Shown: positions 28,201 through 36,702, counted from the first letter of the stretch. The stretch: DNA of 64,000 nt from Streptomyces capitiformicae (GCF_002214185.1 NZ_CP022161.1:9121486-9185485); one strand, 5' to 3'. A program made the numbers and translations. Notes: a model not told the origin generated them from the sequence alone.

Positions 28201-29109
28201 ATGTCCAGGGCTCTTCCGAAGTACAACAAGCGTCGCGTAGGGATCATCGGCGGCGCCGCCGCGGTCGTGCTCTCCGGAGCGGTCATCGCCGGTTCCGCCC
28301 TCGCCGGGGAAGGCGCCAACAACAACGGTCAGGACGCTGCCGCGAACGCCTCGCCCGGCACCATCTCCTGCCCCGCGGTCGAGGGGAGCCTGCCGGAGAT
28401 CCCCGCCTCGGCGCAGGCTGAGGTCACCCGCAACCTCGCGCAGCTCCAGACCCAGATCCAGGAAGCCAACCAGCGCCTGATCGACACCGTCGGCCAGGGC
28501 GGCCCCAACTTCGTCCAGAACGCCATCCTCGGCCCGCTGGAGGACAAGCGCGTCGCCGCGCTCAACCGCATCGAGACCGCCATCGGCCGCGCCGCCGCCA
28601 AGCCCGAGGGCCTCGAAGCCCTCGCCCCCTGCGAGCTCGTCCAGGGCGGCGCGGCGGGCGCCGGTGAAGAGGCGGGCGCCGGAGCGGGCGAGGGGGCCAC
28701 CGCGGCGCCGAGCGAGCCCGCGGCCGGCGAGGAAGCGGGCGCGGGCGCCGGGGCCGGAGCCGGTGCGGAGGCCGGCGCGGGTGACGCCGCCGAGGACGCG
28801 GGCAACGCCGGCGCCGCGGGCACCATCTCCTGCCCGGAGGTCGAGAACCGGCTCCCGGCGATCCCGGCGTCCGCGCAGGCCGAGGTCGACCGCAACCTGG
28901 CCCAGCTCGACACGCAGATCCAGGAGGCCAACCAGCGCCTGATCGACACCGTCGGCCAGGGCGGCCCCAACTTCGTCCAGAACGCCATCCTCGGCCCGCT
29001 GGAGGACAAGCGCGTCGCCGCGCTCAACCGCATCGAGACCGCCATCGGCCGCGCCGCCGCCAAGCCGGAAGGCCTGGAGGCTCTCGCCCCCTGCGAGCTC
29101 AACCAGTAA
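28201..29109 (+). CDS. Secreted protein of two near-identical repeat domains
   Basis: 302 residues. Basic N-terminus and hydrophobic stretch (VGIIGGAAAVVLSGAVIAGS) give a signal peptide ending near residue 36. Two copies of a 95-residue domain follow (about 54-148 and 208-302), each starting GTISCP and ending ALAPCEL, so each probably holds one disulphide. The core QEANQRLIDTVGQGGPNFVQ and IETAIGRAAAKPEGLEAL suggests amphipathic helices. A Gly/Ala/Glu linker of about 60 residues joins them. Second-half coding DNA is identical over 140 bases. No known family recognised. ATG at 28201. Confidence 0.85.
   Translation: MSRALPKYNKRRVGIIGGAAAVVLSGAVIAGSALAGEGANNNGQDAAANASPGTISCPAVEGSLPEIPASAQAEVTRNLAQLQTQIQEANQRLIDTVGQGGPNFVQNAILGPLEDKRVAALNRIETAIGRAAAKPEGLEALAPCELVQGGAAGAGEEAGAGAGEGATAAPSEPAAGEEAGAGAGAGAGAEAGAGDAAEDAGNAGAAGTISCPEVENRLPAIPASAQAEVDRNLAQLDTQIQEANQRLIDTVGQGGPNFVQNAILGPLEDKRVAALNRIETAIGRAAAKPEGLEALAPCELNQ
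28465..28604 (+). repeat. 140-bp perfect direct repeat, first copy
   Basis: Identical base for base to 28927-29066, 462 bases (154 codons) downstream in the same frame. Flanking parts of the repeat domain have diverged synonymously and non-synonymously, which points to recent homogenisation of the core. Confidence 0.92.
28927..29066 (+). repeat. 140-bp perfect direct repeat, second copy
   Basis: Second copy of the identical in-frame block at 28465-28604. Confidence 0.92.
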
Positions 29110-29175
29110 GCCACCGCAAGCCACCGGCACCCCTGGTGACGTGTGACCTCCTGCGCTCCGCGTGAGCGACAGGGG

Positions 29176-29212
29176 CCGTGGCCGCCCCGCGCGCCGGCCG
29201 GGGTGGCCACGG
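29176..29212. terminator. Terminator after the repeat-protein gene
   Basis: CCGTGGCCGCCCC (29176-29188) pairs with GGGGTGGCCACGG (29200-29212) with one G-T wobble; 66 bases after the stop codon. Confidence 0.72.
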
Positions 29213-29220
29213 AAACCTGG

Positions 29221-29256
29221 TTCCGGGTGGATCCCAGCGATGGGGTCCACCCGGAA
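29221..29256. terminator. Second strong hairpin
   Basis: 15-bp stem (29221-29235 with 29242-29256, one wobble) and a 6-base loop, immediately after the first hairpin. A double terminator, or a structured 5' region for the next gene 100 bases downstream. Confidence 0.6.
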
Positions 29257-29357
29257 TGCGTATGTCCAGAACGGGCATGTCTCGGACCCGCCCGCCCCGA
29301 TTCCCCAGATCCAATTTCCTTAGACAGGCGAAGCGTTTCCGTCGATAATCGTTAGCC

Positions 29358-29948
29358 ATGGGAAAGACTTACGAGCGCATCGACGGCCGCCTGCGGACGT
29401 TCATCGAGGCCCAGCCTCTCTTCTTCACCGCCTCGGCCCCTCTCGCCGCCGACGGCACGGTCAACGTCTCCCCCAAGGGCCTCAAGGGGTCCTTCGTGAT
29501 CCTCGACGAACTGACCGTCGCCTACCTCGACTTCGCCGGGTCCCACTCCGAGACCATCGCGCACCTGCGCGAGAACGGCCGTATCACCCTCATGTGGTGC
29601 GCCTTCCAGGGCCCGCCCAACATCGTGCGCGTGCACGGCAAGGGCGAGGCCGTCTTCCGCGACGACCCGCGCTTCAAGGAACTCCTCGCCCGTTTCCCGG
29701 ACATCGATCCGACCCCGCACGGCCTGCGCGCCATCATCGTGGTACGGGCCGAGGTCATCCGCGACAGCTGCGGCTACGCGGTGCCGTTCATGGCCTACGA
29801 GGAGGACCGCGACCTGCACGGCCGGCGCTTCGCGCGCGAGGACGACGACTCGCTCAGCGCGTACTTCCAGTCCAAGGAGCACATAGCGACCAGCATGGAC
29901 GGACTGCCCGGGCTGCCGTTGCCGCTGCCGCCCTCCACCAAACCCTGA
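29358..29948 (+). CDS. Pyridoxamine 5'-phosphate oxidase-family protein
   Basis: 196 residues with the split-barrel flavin-binding fold: FFTASAPLAADGTVNVSPKG and FVILDELTVAYLDFAGSHSE at the N-terminus, GRITLMWCAFQGPPNIVRVHG in the core. It probably binds FMN or F420 and reduces an unknown substrate; true PdxH activity is unlikely because the C-terminal PLP motif is absent. ATG at 29358. 86 bases before the next co-directional gene. Confidence 0.88.
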   Translation: MGKTYERIDGRLRTFIEAQPLFFTASAPLAADGTVNVSPKGLKGSFVILDELTVAYLDFAGSHSETIAHLRENGRITLMWCAFQGPPNIVRVHGKGEAVFRDDPRFKELLARFPDIDPTPHGLRAIIVVRAEVIRDSCGYAVPFMAYEEDRDLHGRRFAREDDDSLSAYFQSKEHIATSMDGLPGLPLPLPPSTKP

Positions 29949-30034
29949 GAAGTTCCTGTGTCCTACCCAGTTGAACACACGGCACTCCCAGCACGTACGT
30001 GTGGGCCAAGGGTCCAGCCCACCACGGAGGAACC

Positions 30035-31414
30035 GTGTCCACGATCGCCGGAGGTCGCGCCGCGCGGCGCCAGACGATGCGCCGCATCCGACCTCGCCGC
30101 TCCCCCGCCGTCCCCCTGCTGATTCTCTTCTGGGGCGGCGCCGCCGCGGTGGTGTGGTTGTGGTGGGACAACACACCCTCCATCGCGGACCAGGGCAGCA
30201 AGATGGTCAACGCCGGCCGGATCACGGGTCTGCTCGGCGGGTACCTGATGGCGCTGGTCGTGCTGCAGATGGCGCGGGTACCCGCGCTGGAACGCCGGGT
30301 CGGCTCCGACCGGGTGGCCCGCTGGCACGCGATGACCGGCCGCTACACGCTCTGCCTGGTCGTCGCGCACGTCGTCCTCACGATGTACGGGTACGCGCTG
30401 CAGGCCGGGCTCACCCACACGGCGATCCTCCAGCAGACGATCGACTCGATCAACCAGCTCCCGGACATGGGCAAGGCCGCCATCGGCACCGGTCTGCTGG
30501 TGTTCATCGGGCTGATCTCGATCGGTCCGGTGCGCAAGCGGATCCCCTACGACCTCTGGTACCACACGCATCTGCTGACGTACGCGGCGACGTTCCTGAC
30601 GTTCTGGCACCAGATCTCCACCGGCAACGAGTTCGCCGTCACGCCCGCCGCGAAGACCGGCTGGTACGCGCTGTACGGGTCGGTGACCGCGCTGGTGGTC
30701 TGGTACCGCATCATCACCCCGATCCGGCTCAACGTGCGGCACCGGCTGCGGGTCGAGGCGGTCATCGAGGAGTCGCCCGGCATCGTCTCGGTGCTGATGA
30801 GCGGGCGCAAGCTGCACCGGATGGGCGCGGAGGCCGGACAGTTCTTCCGCTGGCGCTTCCTGGCGCCGGGCATGCGGTTCAGCTCGCACCCGTACTCGCT
30901 GTCGGCGGCCCCCCGCCCCAACATGCTGCGCATCACGGTCAAGGCGATCGGCGACCACAGCTCGGCGCTGCGCGATCTGGAGCCCGGCACCCGGGTGTGG
31001 GCCGAGGGCCCGTACGGGGCGCTCACGGCCGGCAAGCGCAGCCGGGGCAAGGTGCTGCTGGTGGCCGGCGGCGTCGGCATCACACCGATGAGAGCCCTGT
31101 TCGAGACACTGCCCGGCGCGGCCGGTGACCTGACCCTGCTCTACCGGGCCAACAGCACCCAGGACCTGGCCCTGTGGGACGAGCTCGCGCAGATCGCCGA
31201 GGAGCGGGGGGCGCGCCTGATGTACGCGGTGAACAGCCCGGAGGGCGAGCGCCCGGACATCTCGGCGGACAGCCTGCGCCGCAAGATCCCGGACATCGAG
31301 CGCCACGACGTCTTCCTGTGCGGGCCGCCCGGCTTCGCCCAGGGCGTGTACGAGGCGCTGCGCGGCGCGGGTGTGCCGACCCGCCGTATCCATCACGAGT
31401 CGTTCGAGATGTGA
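30035..31414 (+). CDS. Membrane ferric reductase-like flavoprotein
   Basis: 459 residues. The N-terminal 230 residues hold about six membrane helices of the ferric reductase-like family, with haem-ligand His in WHAMTGRYTLCLVVAHVVL and LWYHTHLLTY. The C-terminal 220 residues form an FNR-type module: FAD-binding SSHPYSLSAAP, NAD-binding VAGGVGITPMRALFE, and a CGPPGF end. It moves electrons from NAD(P)H across or within the membrane. GTG at 30035 has GGAGG at four bases. It is normally followed by an FMN-binding extracytoplasmic partner, which here is truncated. Confidence 0.91.
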   Translation: MSTIAGGRAARRQTMRRIRPRRSPAVPLLILFWGGAAAVVWLWWDNTPSIADQGSKMVNAGRITGLLGGYLMALVVLQMARVPALERRVGSDRVARWHAMTGRYTLCLVVAHVVLTMYGYALQAGLTHTAILQQTIDSINQLPDMGKAAIGTGLLVFIGLISIGPVRKRIPYDLWYHTHLLTYAATFLTFWHQISTGNEFAVTPAAKTGWYALYGSVTALVVWYRIITPIRLNVRHRLRVEAVIEESPGIVSVLMSGRKLHRMGAEAGQFFRWRFLAPGMRFSSHPYSLSAAPRPNMLRITVKAIGDHSSALRDLEPGTRVWAEGPYGALTAGKRSRGKVLLVAGGVGITPMRALFETLPGAAGDLTLLYRANSTQDLALWDELAQIAEERGARLMYAVNSPEGERPDISADSLRRKIPDIERHDVFLCGPPGFAQGVYEALRGAGVPTRRIHHESFEM

Positions 31415-31582
31415 GCGACGGGTTCCCTCGGCACCGGTCGCCTCGGCACCGGTCGCCTCAACAAAAGTTCCCTCGCCCGCGGGTCCGACCGACTTCCGCC
31501 ACTCACCCCACCCACTTGTGCCATGGGGCTCCCCTGCGGGGTTGCCCTGCCGAGACTTCACACTTCAGGAGCTGAAGGAGCG

Positions 31583-31831
31583 ATGAAGAAGAGCCACCCC
31601 ATCCGGCGGACCCTGCTCGCCACCGCCGCCACGGTGTCCGGCATCGTGCTGCTGCTGTCGCTGAAGCCCGCCTCGGATCCGGCCGGTTCGGTCCAGGCCG
31701 GAGCCGCTCCTTCGGCACAGGGCGGTGCGGGGGCGGCGGCCGGCGCGCAGACCCTGACGGGTACGGCCGTCCAGACCGACTACGGCCCCGTCCAGGTCCG
31801 TATCACCGTCAACGGCGGCAAGATCACCCAT
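31583..31831 (+). pseudogene. FMN-binding domain protein, 3'-truncated
   Basis: About 83 codons of an FMN-binding protein: signal anchor (TLLATAATVSGIVLLLSL), then TGTAVQTDYGPVQVRITVNG and GKITHV, the first strands of the FMN-binding domain. Family similarity stops abruptly at about 31,831, where a tandem repeat begins. The frame stays open to 32071 but encodes Arg/Pro-rich nonsense. The S/T-GAT-type flavinylation motif that carries FMN, normally near the C-terminus, is missing, so the product should be inactive. ATG at 31583 has GAAGGAG upstream. The partner gene immediately upstream is intact. Confidence 0.75.
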
Positions 31832-31866
31832 GTCGGCACGGACCCGGCGGAGTGCTGTGCCAGGCA
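31832..31866 (+). repeat. 35-bp direct repeat at island junction, copy 1
   Basis: The 35 bases from GTCGGCACGGACC to GTGCCAGGCA are repeated exactly 83 bases downstream. Weaker similarity (CTGG, then CGGCAGGACAGACC) continues after each copy. Copy 1 begins exactly where FMN-binding homology ends. Confidence 0.9.
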
Positions 31867-31914
31867 TCTGGTCCGGCTTGAGTCGGCAGGACAGACCTCG
31901 GGTTCGTGGCGGCC

Positions 31915-31949
31915 GTCGGCACGGACCCGGCGGAGTGCTGTGCCAGGCA
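31915..31949 (+). repeat. 35-bp direct repeat at island junction, copy 2
   Basis: Exact second copy of 31832-31866. It ends 118 bases upstream of the first gene of the catabolic locus. Confidence 0.9.
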
Positions 31950-32067
31950 CCTGGCACCGGCAGGACAGACCCCCGGCGTGCCGTCCACCGGCACACCCGC
32001 TCCCCGCACCACGTACCCCCGCGCTGGAATTGAGCCCATCCGGCGCGGCCCGCAGGAGGACCAACCG

Positions 32068-32631
32068 ATGAGCATCCACACCCCGGAGCCGACAGCGGAC
32101 GCGTCCGGCGCGTACGACGACGACATCCGGCTCCACTTCGAAGCACAGCGCCTTTACAGTCGCGAGGCGCAACTCCTCGACCAGCACCGCTACGCGGACT
32201 GGCTGGAGCTGTTCACCGAAGATCTCCACTACTGGGCGCCGGTGCGCACGAACCGGCTGCGCCGCCAGCAGGCCCTGGCAGACGGGGCGCCCGGCGAGGT
32301 GGCGATCTTCGACGAGACGAAGGCGAGCCTGGCCTGGCGGATACGCCGGTTCGACTCCGGCATGGCCTGGGCCGAGGACCCGCCGTCGCGGACCCGGCAC
32401 CTGATCACCAACGTCATGGTCCGCGCGGCCGACGAACCGGGGGAGTACATCGCCGAGTCGGCCTTCCTCTGCTACCGCAACCGCCTGGAACGCGAGGTCG
32501 ACCTCTACGCGGGCGGCCGCACCGACCTGTTGCGCCGCGCCCCGGACGACGGGCGCCTGCTGATCGCCCGCCGCACGATCCTGCTCGACCAGAACGTCCT
32601 GCTCGCCAAGAACATCAGCACCTTCCTGTGA
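32068..32631 (+). CDS. Ring-hydroxylating dioxygenase beta subunit
   Basis: 187 residues of the HcaF/BphE family (SnoaL/cystatin-like fold): IRLHFEAQRLYSREAQLLDQ, HRYADWLELFTEDLHYWAPV, SRTRHLITNVMV and IARRTILLDQNVLLAKNIST are all characteristic. The beta subunit packs with the Rieske alpha subunit in an alpha3beta3 dioxygenase that forms cis-dihydrodiols from arenes. No alpha-subunit, ferredoxin or reductase gene lies nearby; the upstream neighbour is a truncated, unrelated gene. AGGAGGA precedes ATG at 32068. First intact gene of the catabolic locus. Confidence 0.9.
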   Translation: MSIHTPEPTADASGAYDDDIRLHFEAQRLYSREAQLLDQHRYADWLELFTEDLHYWAPVRTNRLRRQQALADGAPGEVAIFDETKASLAWRIRRFDSGMAWAEDPPSRTRHLITNVMVRAADEPGEYIAESAFLCYRNRLEREVDLYAGGRTDLLRRAPDDGRLLIARRTILLDQNVLLAKNISTFL

Positions 32632-32645
32632 ACCGGAGAACCCAC

Positions 32646-33518
32646 GTGTCCCCTACCCAGACCGAAGAACCCAAGCTGGTCGAGCACCTGGTGCACACCC
32701 CGCTCGGGGAGATCGCGGTCAGCGAGAGCGGCGCCGGCCCGGCGCTCGTCATGCTGCACGGCGGCGGCCCCGGCGCGAGCGCGGTCGCCAACTACCACCA
32801 GAACCTGCCCGCGCTGACCCGGCACTTCCGGGTGATCCTCCCCGACCAGCCCGGCTTCGGCGGCAGTTACCGGCCCACCGAGGAGGACCTGGACGCCCGC
32901 AGCATCACCGAGATCACCGTCGACGCGCTGGTGCGGACCCTGGACGCGCTCGGCATCGACACGTTCCACCTGCTGGGCAACAGCCTCGGCGGCGCCGCTG
33001 CCATCGCCACCGCACTCAAGGTCCCGGACCGGGTGGAGAAGCTCGTCCTCATGGCACCCGGCGGCGGCTGGCTCCCCTTCGGCCCCACCCCCACCGAGGG
33101 TCAGAAGGCGATGTTCCGCTACTACAACGGCGAGGGCCCGACGCTGAAGAAGATGCGGGACTTCATCGGTGTGATGACCGCCGAGCCGCGCCGCTGGGCG
33201 GACACCGCGCAGGCCCGCTACGAGGCGTCTCTCGACGAATCCCACATCGCCTTCTACCACCGCTACAACGCGGCCTTCGCGAAACGGCACGGCATGGACC
33301 CGCTCTGGCAGCAGGTCCACCGGATCAAGGCGCCCACCCTCTTGCTCTGGGGGCGCGATGACCGGACGATCACTCTGGACGGCGCGCAGCTGATGCTCAA
33401 GCAGATCCGCGACGTCCAACTGCACGTGTTCGGCGGCTGCGGCCACTGGGTGCAGTTGGAGCGGCAGGCCGAGTTCGAGCGGCTGGTCACCGACTTCTTG
33501 AAGGAGAACCGACCGTGA
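32646..33518 (+). CDS. mhpC: Meta-cleavage product hydrolase (MhpC/BphD-like)
   Basis: 290-residue alpha/beta hydrolase. Oxyanion-hole motif HGGGPGASA, nucleophile Ser in LLGNSLGGAAAI near residue 112, Asp in LLWGRDDRTITLDGA, and His in FGGCGHWVQLER make the catalytic triad of C-C bond hydrolases. It cleaves the 2-hydroxy-6-oxo-dienoate ring-fission product into a carboxylic acid and 2-hydroxypenta-2,4-dienoate. GTG at 32646 with GGAG upstream; 14 bases after the dioxygenase gene. The stop overlaps the next gene's GTGA. Confidence 0.92.
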   Translation: MSPTQTEEPKLVEHLVHTPLGEIAVSESGAGPALVMLHGGGPGASAVANYHQNLPALTRHFRVILPDQPGFGGSYRPTEEDLDARSITEITVDALVRTLDALGIDTFHLLGNSLGGAAAIATALKVPDRVEKLVLMAPGGGWLPFGPTPTEGQKAMFRYYNGEGPTLKKMRDFIGVMTAEPRRWADTAQARYEASLDESHIAFYHRYNAAFAKRHGMDPLWQQVHRIKAPTLLLWGRDDRTITLDGAQLMLKQIRDVQLHVFGGCGHWVQLERQAEFERLVTDFLKENRP

Positions 33519-34372
33519 GCAGGGGCTGGCTGGAAGGCGACGTCGCCCTCGTCACCGGAGGAGGCTCCGGCATCGGCCGCGCCGTCGCCCTGCGCTACCT
33601 GGCCGAAGGCGCCCGTGTAGCGGTCCTGGGCCGGGGCGCCGCGCAGGTGGAGGAGGTGGTGAGCGCCGCCGGTGAACTCGGCGACCGCATCCTGCCCCTC
33701 ACCGGCGACGTACGCCGTCCCGACGACATGCACCGGGCGGTCGACGCCACGGTGGAACACTTCGGCAAGCTGGACGTCCTGGTGCCCAACGCGGGCATCT
33801 GGGACTACCACCGCAGCGTCACCCGCCTGAACGGCAAGGAACTGGCCGAAGCGTTCGACGAACTCTTCGCCATCAACGTCAAGGGATACCTGCTGGCCGT
33901 CGAGGCCGCCTGGCGCGAACTGGTCACCACCCGCGGAAGTATCGTGATGACCCTGTCCAACGCCTCCTTCCACACCGACGGCGGCGGTTCCCTCTACACC
34001 GCGAGCAAGCATGCCTGCCTCGGGCTGCTGCGCCAGCTCGCCTTCGAACTCGCACCGAAGGTCAGGGTGAACGGGGTGGCCGTCGGCGGGATGCGTACCC
34101 AACTGCGCGGTCCCGCGAGCCTCGGCCTGGAGAACCGTACCCTCGCCGCGTCCTTCGCGAAGAACGAGGCCGCGGAGGCGGCCTCGGGCGAGCGGACACC
34201 GCCGTTGATCCCGCTGTATGACTCCAGCGTCGAGCCGGAGGACTTCACCGGTCCCTACGTCCTGCTGGCCTCCCGCACCGACAGCGCCACCATCACCGGC
34301 GCCGTGATCCCCGCCGACGGCGGCATCGCCGTACGCGGTTTCCGCTCACCCGCCGGCGGTTCGGGTCTGTGA
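33515..34372 (+). CDS. cis-2,3-dihydrodiol dehydrogenase (HcaB/BphB-like)
   Basis: 285-residue SDR. NAD site VTGGGSGIGRAVALRY near residue 14, then LVPNAGIWDY, FDELFAINVKGYLLAV, the catalytic YTASKHA (Tyr 160, Lys 164), and RVNGVAVGGMRTQLRGPASL. These segments closely follow biphenyl and phenylpropionate dihydrodiol dehydrogenases, which oxidise the dioxygenase product to a catechol with NAD+. The GTG start overlaps the stop of the hydrolase gene (GTGA), so the two are translationally coupled. Strong evidence that the locus was built around a dioxygenase. Confidence 0.92.
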   Translation: MSRGWLEGDVALVTGGGSGIGRAVALRYLAEGARVAVLGRGAAQVEEVVSAAGELGDRILPLTGDVRRPDDMHRAVDATVEHFGKLDVLVPNAGIWDYHRSVTRLNGKELAEAFDELFAINVKGYLLAVEAAWRELVTTRGSIVMTLSNASFHTDGGGSLYTASKHACLGLLRQLAFELAPKVRVNGVAVGGMRTQLRGPASLGLENRTLAASFAKNEAAEAASGERTPPLIPLYDSSVEPEDFTGPYVLLASRTDSATITGAVIPADGGIAVRGFRSPAGGSGL

Positions 34373-34422
34373 CCCGGCACCGGCGCACCCCCACCCCGAA
34401 GCCCTCGTAAGGAGCCGACGCC

Positions 34423-36003
34423 ATGGCCGCCGTCGACATCAGTCCCGCTGCCGCGCTCTACAGAAGAGCTCTGTATCCCGGACCCGCCGCCGTGATCTAC
34501 GAGGGCCACGAGATCTCCGCGGCCGAAATCGGCCGTACGGCACGGGAGTTCGCCGCCGGGCTGTCCGAGCACGGGCTCCGGCGCGGAGACCGCATCGCCT
34601 ACCTCGGCTTCAACAGCGCGACGTTCCTGGAGACCCTGTTCGCCGCGGCCCACCTGGGCGCGGTCTTCGTCCCCCTCAACTTCCGGCTGGCCGCCGACGA
34701 GATCCGGCACATCCTGAACGACTGCGGCGCCCACACCGTGGTCGTCGAGGAGGGCCACCGCGAACTCGTCACGTCCGTGCGGGCGGACATATCCGCCCGC
34801 AGCCTGCTGCTGGTCGACACCGACCCCCATTGCCCCACCACCGGGGAGCCCGGCCCCGAGTGGACGCCGCTGTCCACGCTGCGCGGCGCACACCGCCCCG
34901 TACGCGAACCCGTGGTCCTGCACGACAGCGACCTCGCGGCCCTGATGTACACCTCCGGAACCACCGGGCGGCCCAAGGGCGTCATGCTCACCCACGGCAA
35001 CCTGTGGTGGAACGCGGTCAACGTCGACGCCGTCGTGGACACCCGCGCCGACGACGTCAACCTGGCCCTCGCCCCGCTGTTCCACATCGGCGGCCTCAAC
35101 GCCCTGACCCTGCGCACGCTGGTGCGCGGCGGCACCGTGATCCTGCGCCGGGGCTTCGACCCCGCCCGCTGCCTGGAGGACCTCGTCCGGTACCGGGTGA
35201 ACACCTTCTTCGCCGTCCCCGCCATGTACACGGCACTCGCCCGGACGCCCGGGTTCGCCGAGGCGGACCTGAGCGCCCTGCGCTCCCCGATCGTCGCCGG
35301 TGCCCCGGTGCCACCGCAGCTGATCCGGGACTACGGCGCGATGGGCCTGCTGCTCCAGCAGGCGTGGGGGCTGACCGAGACGGCCCCGTTCGCGACCTAT
35401 CTGCCGGCCCGGCTGACGCTGGAGAAGACCGGATCGGCCGGGCTCCCCATGCCGTACACCGAGATCCGGTTGATCCACCCGGTCACCGGCGTCGAGATCG
35501 ACGGACCGGACACCCAGGGCGAGATCTGTGTCCGCGGACCCAACGTGGCCGCCGGCTACTGGGACAACCCGGACGCCACCCGGGCCGCGTTCGACGACCG
35601 GGGCTGGTTCCGCACCGGCGACATCGCCTACCGGGACAAGGACGGCTTCTACTACATCGTCGACCGGCTCAAGGACATGATCATCAGCGGCGGTGAGAAC
35701 ATCTACCCCGCGGAGGTCGAACGGGTCCTCGTGGAACACCCGGACGTCCTGGAGGCCGCCGTCGTGGGTGTGCCGGATCCCAAGTGGGGCGAGACGGTCC
35801 TTGCGGTCCTGACCTGCGCGCCCGGCGCGGAACTCACGGTCGAGGAGGTTCGCGAGTTCGCCGGCCGCCACCTGGCCCGCTACAAGCTCCCCACCGGAGT
35901 GCAGGTGGTCGAACAACTGCCGCGCAACGCCAGCGGAAAGCTGGACAAGCGCGAACTGCGGCGCTCGGTGACCGCACAGGCGACGGTCGCCACCACCGTC
36001 TGA
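34423..36003 (+). CDS. Acyl-CoA synthetase (AMP-forming)
   Basis: 526 residues of the class I adenylate-forming superfamily. P-loop MYTSGTTGRPKGVMLTHGN near residue 175, A5 motif QAWGLTETAP, A7 GWFRTGDIAY, A8 YYIVDRLKDMIISGGENIYP, and the catalytic Lys in PRNASGKLDK near residue 509. Full length. It probably makes the CoA thioester of an aromatic or fatty acid substrate; residues do not tell which. Possible roles are activation of the acid released by meta-cleavage or of the pathway substrate. ATG at 34423 has AAGGAG upstream, 50 bases after the dehydrogenase gene. Confidence 0.92.
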   Translation: MAAVDISPAAALYRRALYPGPAAVIYEGHEISAAEIGRTAREFAAGLSEHGLRRGDRIAYLGFNSATFLETLFAAAHLGAVFVPLNFRLAADEIRHILNDCGAHTVVVEEGHRELVTSVRADISARSLLLVDTDPHCPTTGEPGPEWTPLSTLRGAHRPVREPVVLHDSDLAALMYTSGTTGRPKGVMLTHGNLWWNAVNVDAVVDTRADDVNLALAPLFHIGGLNALTLRTLVRGGTVILRRGFDPARCLEDLVRYRVNTFFAVPAMYTALARTPGFAEADLSALRSPIVAGAPVPPQLIRDYGAMGLLLQQAWGLTETAPFATYLPARLTLEKTGSAGLPMPYTEIRLIHPVTGVEIDGPDTQGEICVRGPNVAAGYWDNPDATRAAFDDRGWFRTGDIAYRDKDGFYYIVDRLKDMIISGGENIYPAEVERVLVEHPDVLEAAVVGVPDPKWGETVLAVLTCAPGAELTVEEVREFAGRHLARYKLPTGVQVVEQLPRNASGKLDKRELRRSVTAQATVATTV

Positions 36004-36077
36004 CCCCCAGCCTGTCCCACCCGGCCCCTGCACACCGGTGCGGGGGCCACCGACCACGATCCCAGGAGCGGCACGCC

Positions 36078-36554
36078 GTGGACCTGCTTTCCGATACCGC
36101 GCCGGTGCCCGCCGTGCCCGCCCTCGGCGGTGGCTGGGCCCTGCGGCGGATCTGCGGACCGTCCGGACGGGACGCCCACGGATATGCGGCCTCGCACAGC
36201 GACGGACCGGAGGAAGTTTTCGTGCGTGTCCAGCGTGTCTGGCAGCACCCGCTGCGAGCCGCCTACCCCATGGGCGCACACGACATCGCCGTATGGTTCG
36301 ACCGGCCCGCGCCCGACCTCGCCACCGGCCTGCTGCGCGCGCTCACCCCCGCCCTGTTCGCCGCCGACCCGCGCTGCCGCCGTGTCGTCGCCGCGCCGGA
36401 CGACGACGACCTGCGCACCCAGCGCGTCCTGGAGGACGGCGGCTTCCGCCGGATCGCCGAGGCGGACCTGCCCGGCGGCCCGGTCGTCCTGTTCGCCGCC
36501 GAACCCCCCGGCATCGCAGGGGTGTCCACCGCCCTCGACGACATGCCCCACTGA
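36078..36554 (+). CDS. Putative GNAT-like protein
   Basis: 158 residues. The C-terminal part (AAYPMGAHDIAVWFDRPAPD, then DPRCRRVVAAPDDDDLRTQR, then EDGGFRRIAEADL) resembles the acetyl-CoA-binding half of siderophore-type GNAT acetyltransferases, but the RxxGxG loop is not obvious. It may be a degenerate or regulatory member. GTG at 36078 with AGGAG upstream; open sequence further 5' overlaps the synthetase gene in another frame. Last gene before a strong terminator. Function in the pathway not clear. Confidence 0.55.
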   Translation: MDLLSDTAPVPAVPALGGGWALRRICGPSGRDAHGYAASHSDGPEEVFVRVQRVWQHPLRAAYPMGAHDIAVWFDRPAPDLATGLLRALTPALFAADPRCRRVVAAPDDDDLRTQRVLEDGGFRRIAEADLPGGPVVLFAAEPPGIAGVSTALDDMPH

Positions 36555-36575
36555 GCCGGTCCCCTGCCACTGCCA

Positions 36576-36619
36576 CAGCGGGCCGGAAGCCGCGGTCCAC
36601 CGCGGCTTCCGGCCCGCTG
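36576..36619. terminator. 20-bp perfect hairpin terminator
   Basis: 36576-36595 pairs with 36600-36619 around a TCCA loop, 22 bases after the stop of the preceding gene. It divides the catabolic locus into two transcription units. Confidence 0.9.
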
Positions 36620-36702
36620 CCGCGTGCGGGCGCAGGACTCTGCGTGCTGCCCAGCGGCACATCTGCTAGGGCAGGTGGGCGGCCGCGGGCGACGGTTGAC
36701 GT

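Noticed and set aside
36130..36669. 179-codon frame overlapping the GNAT-like gene in another phase
   Set aside because: Pro/Ser/Arg-rich shadow; the chosen frame has a ribosome site and acetyltransferase-like segments.
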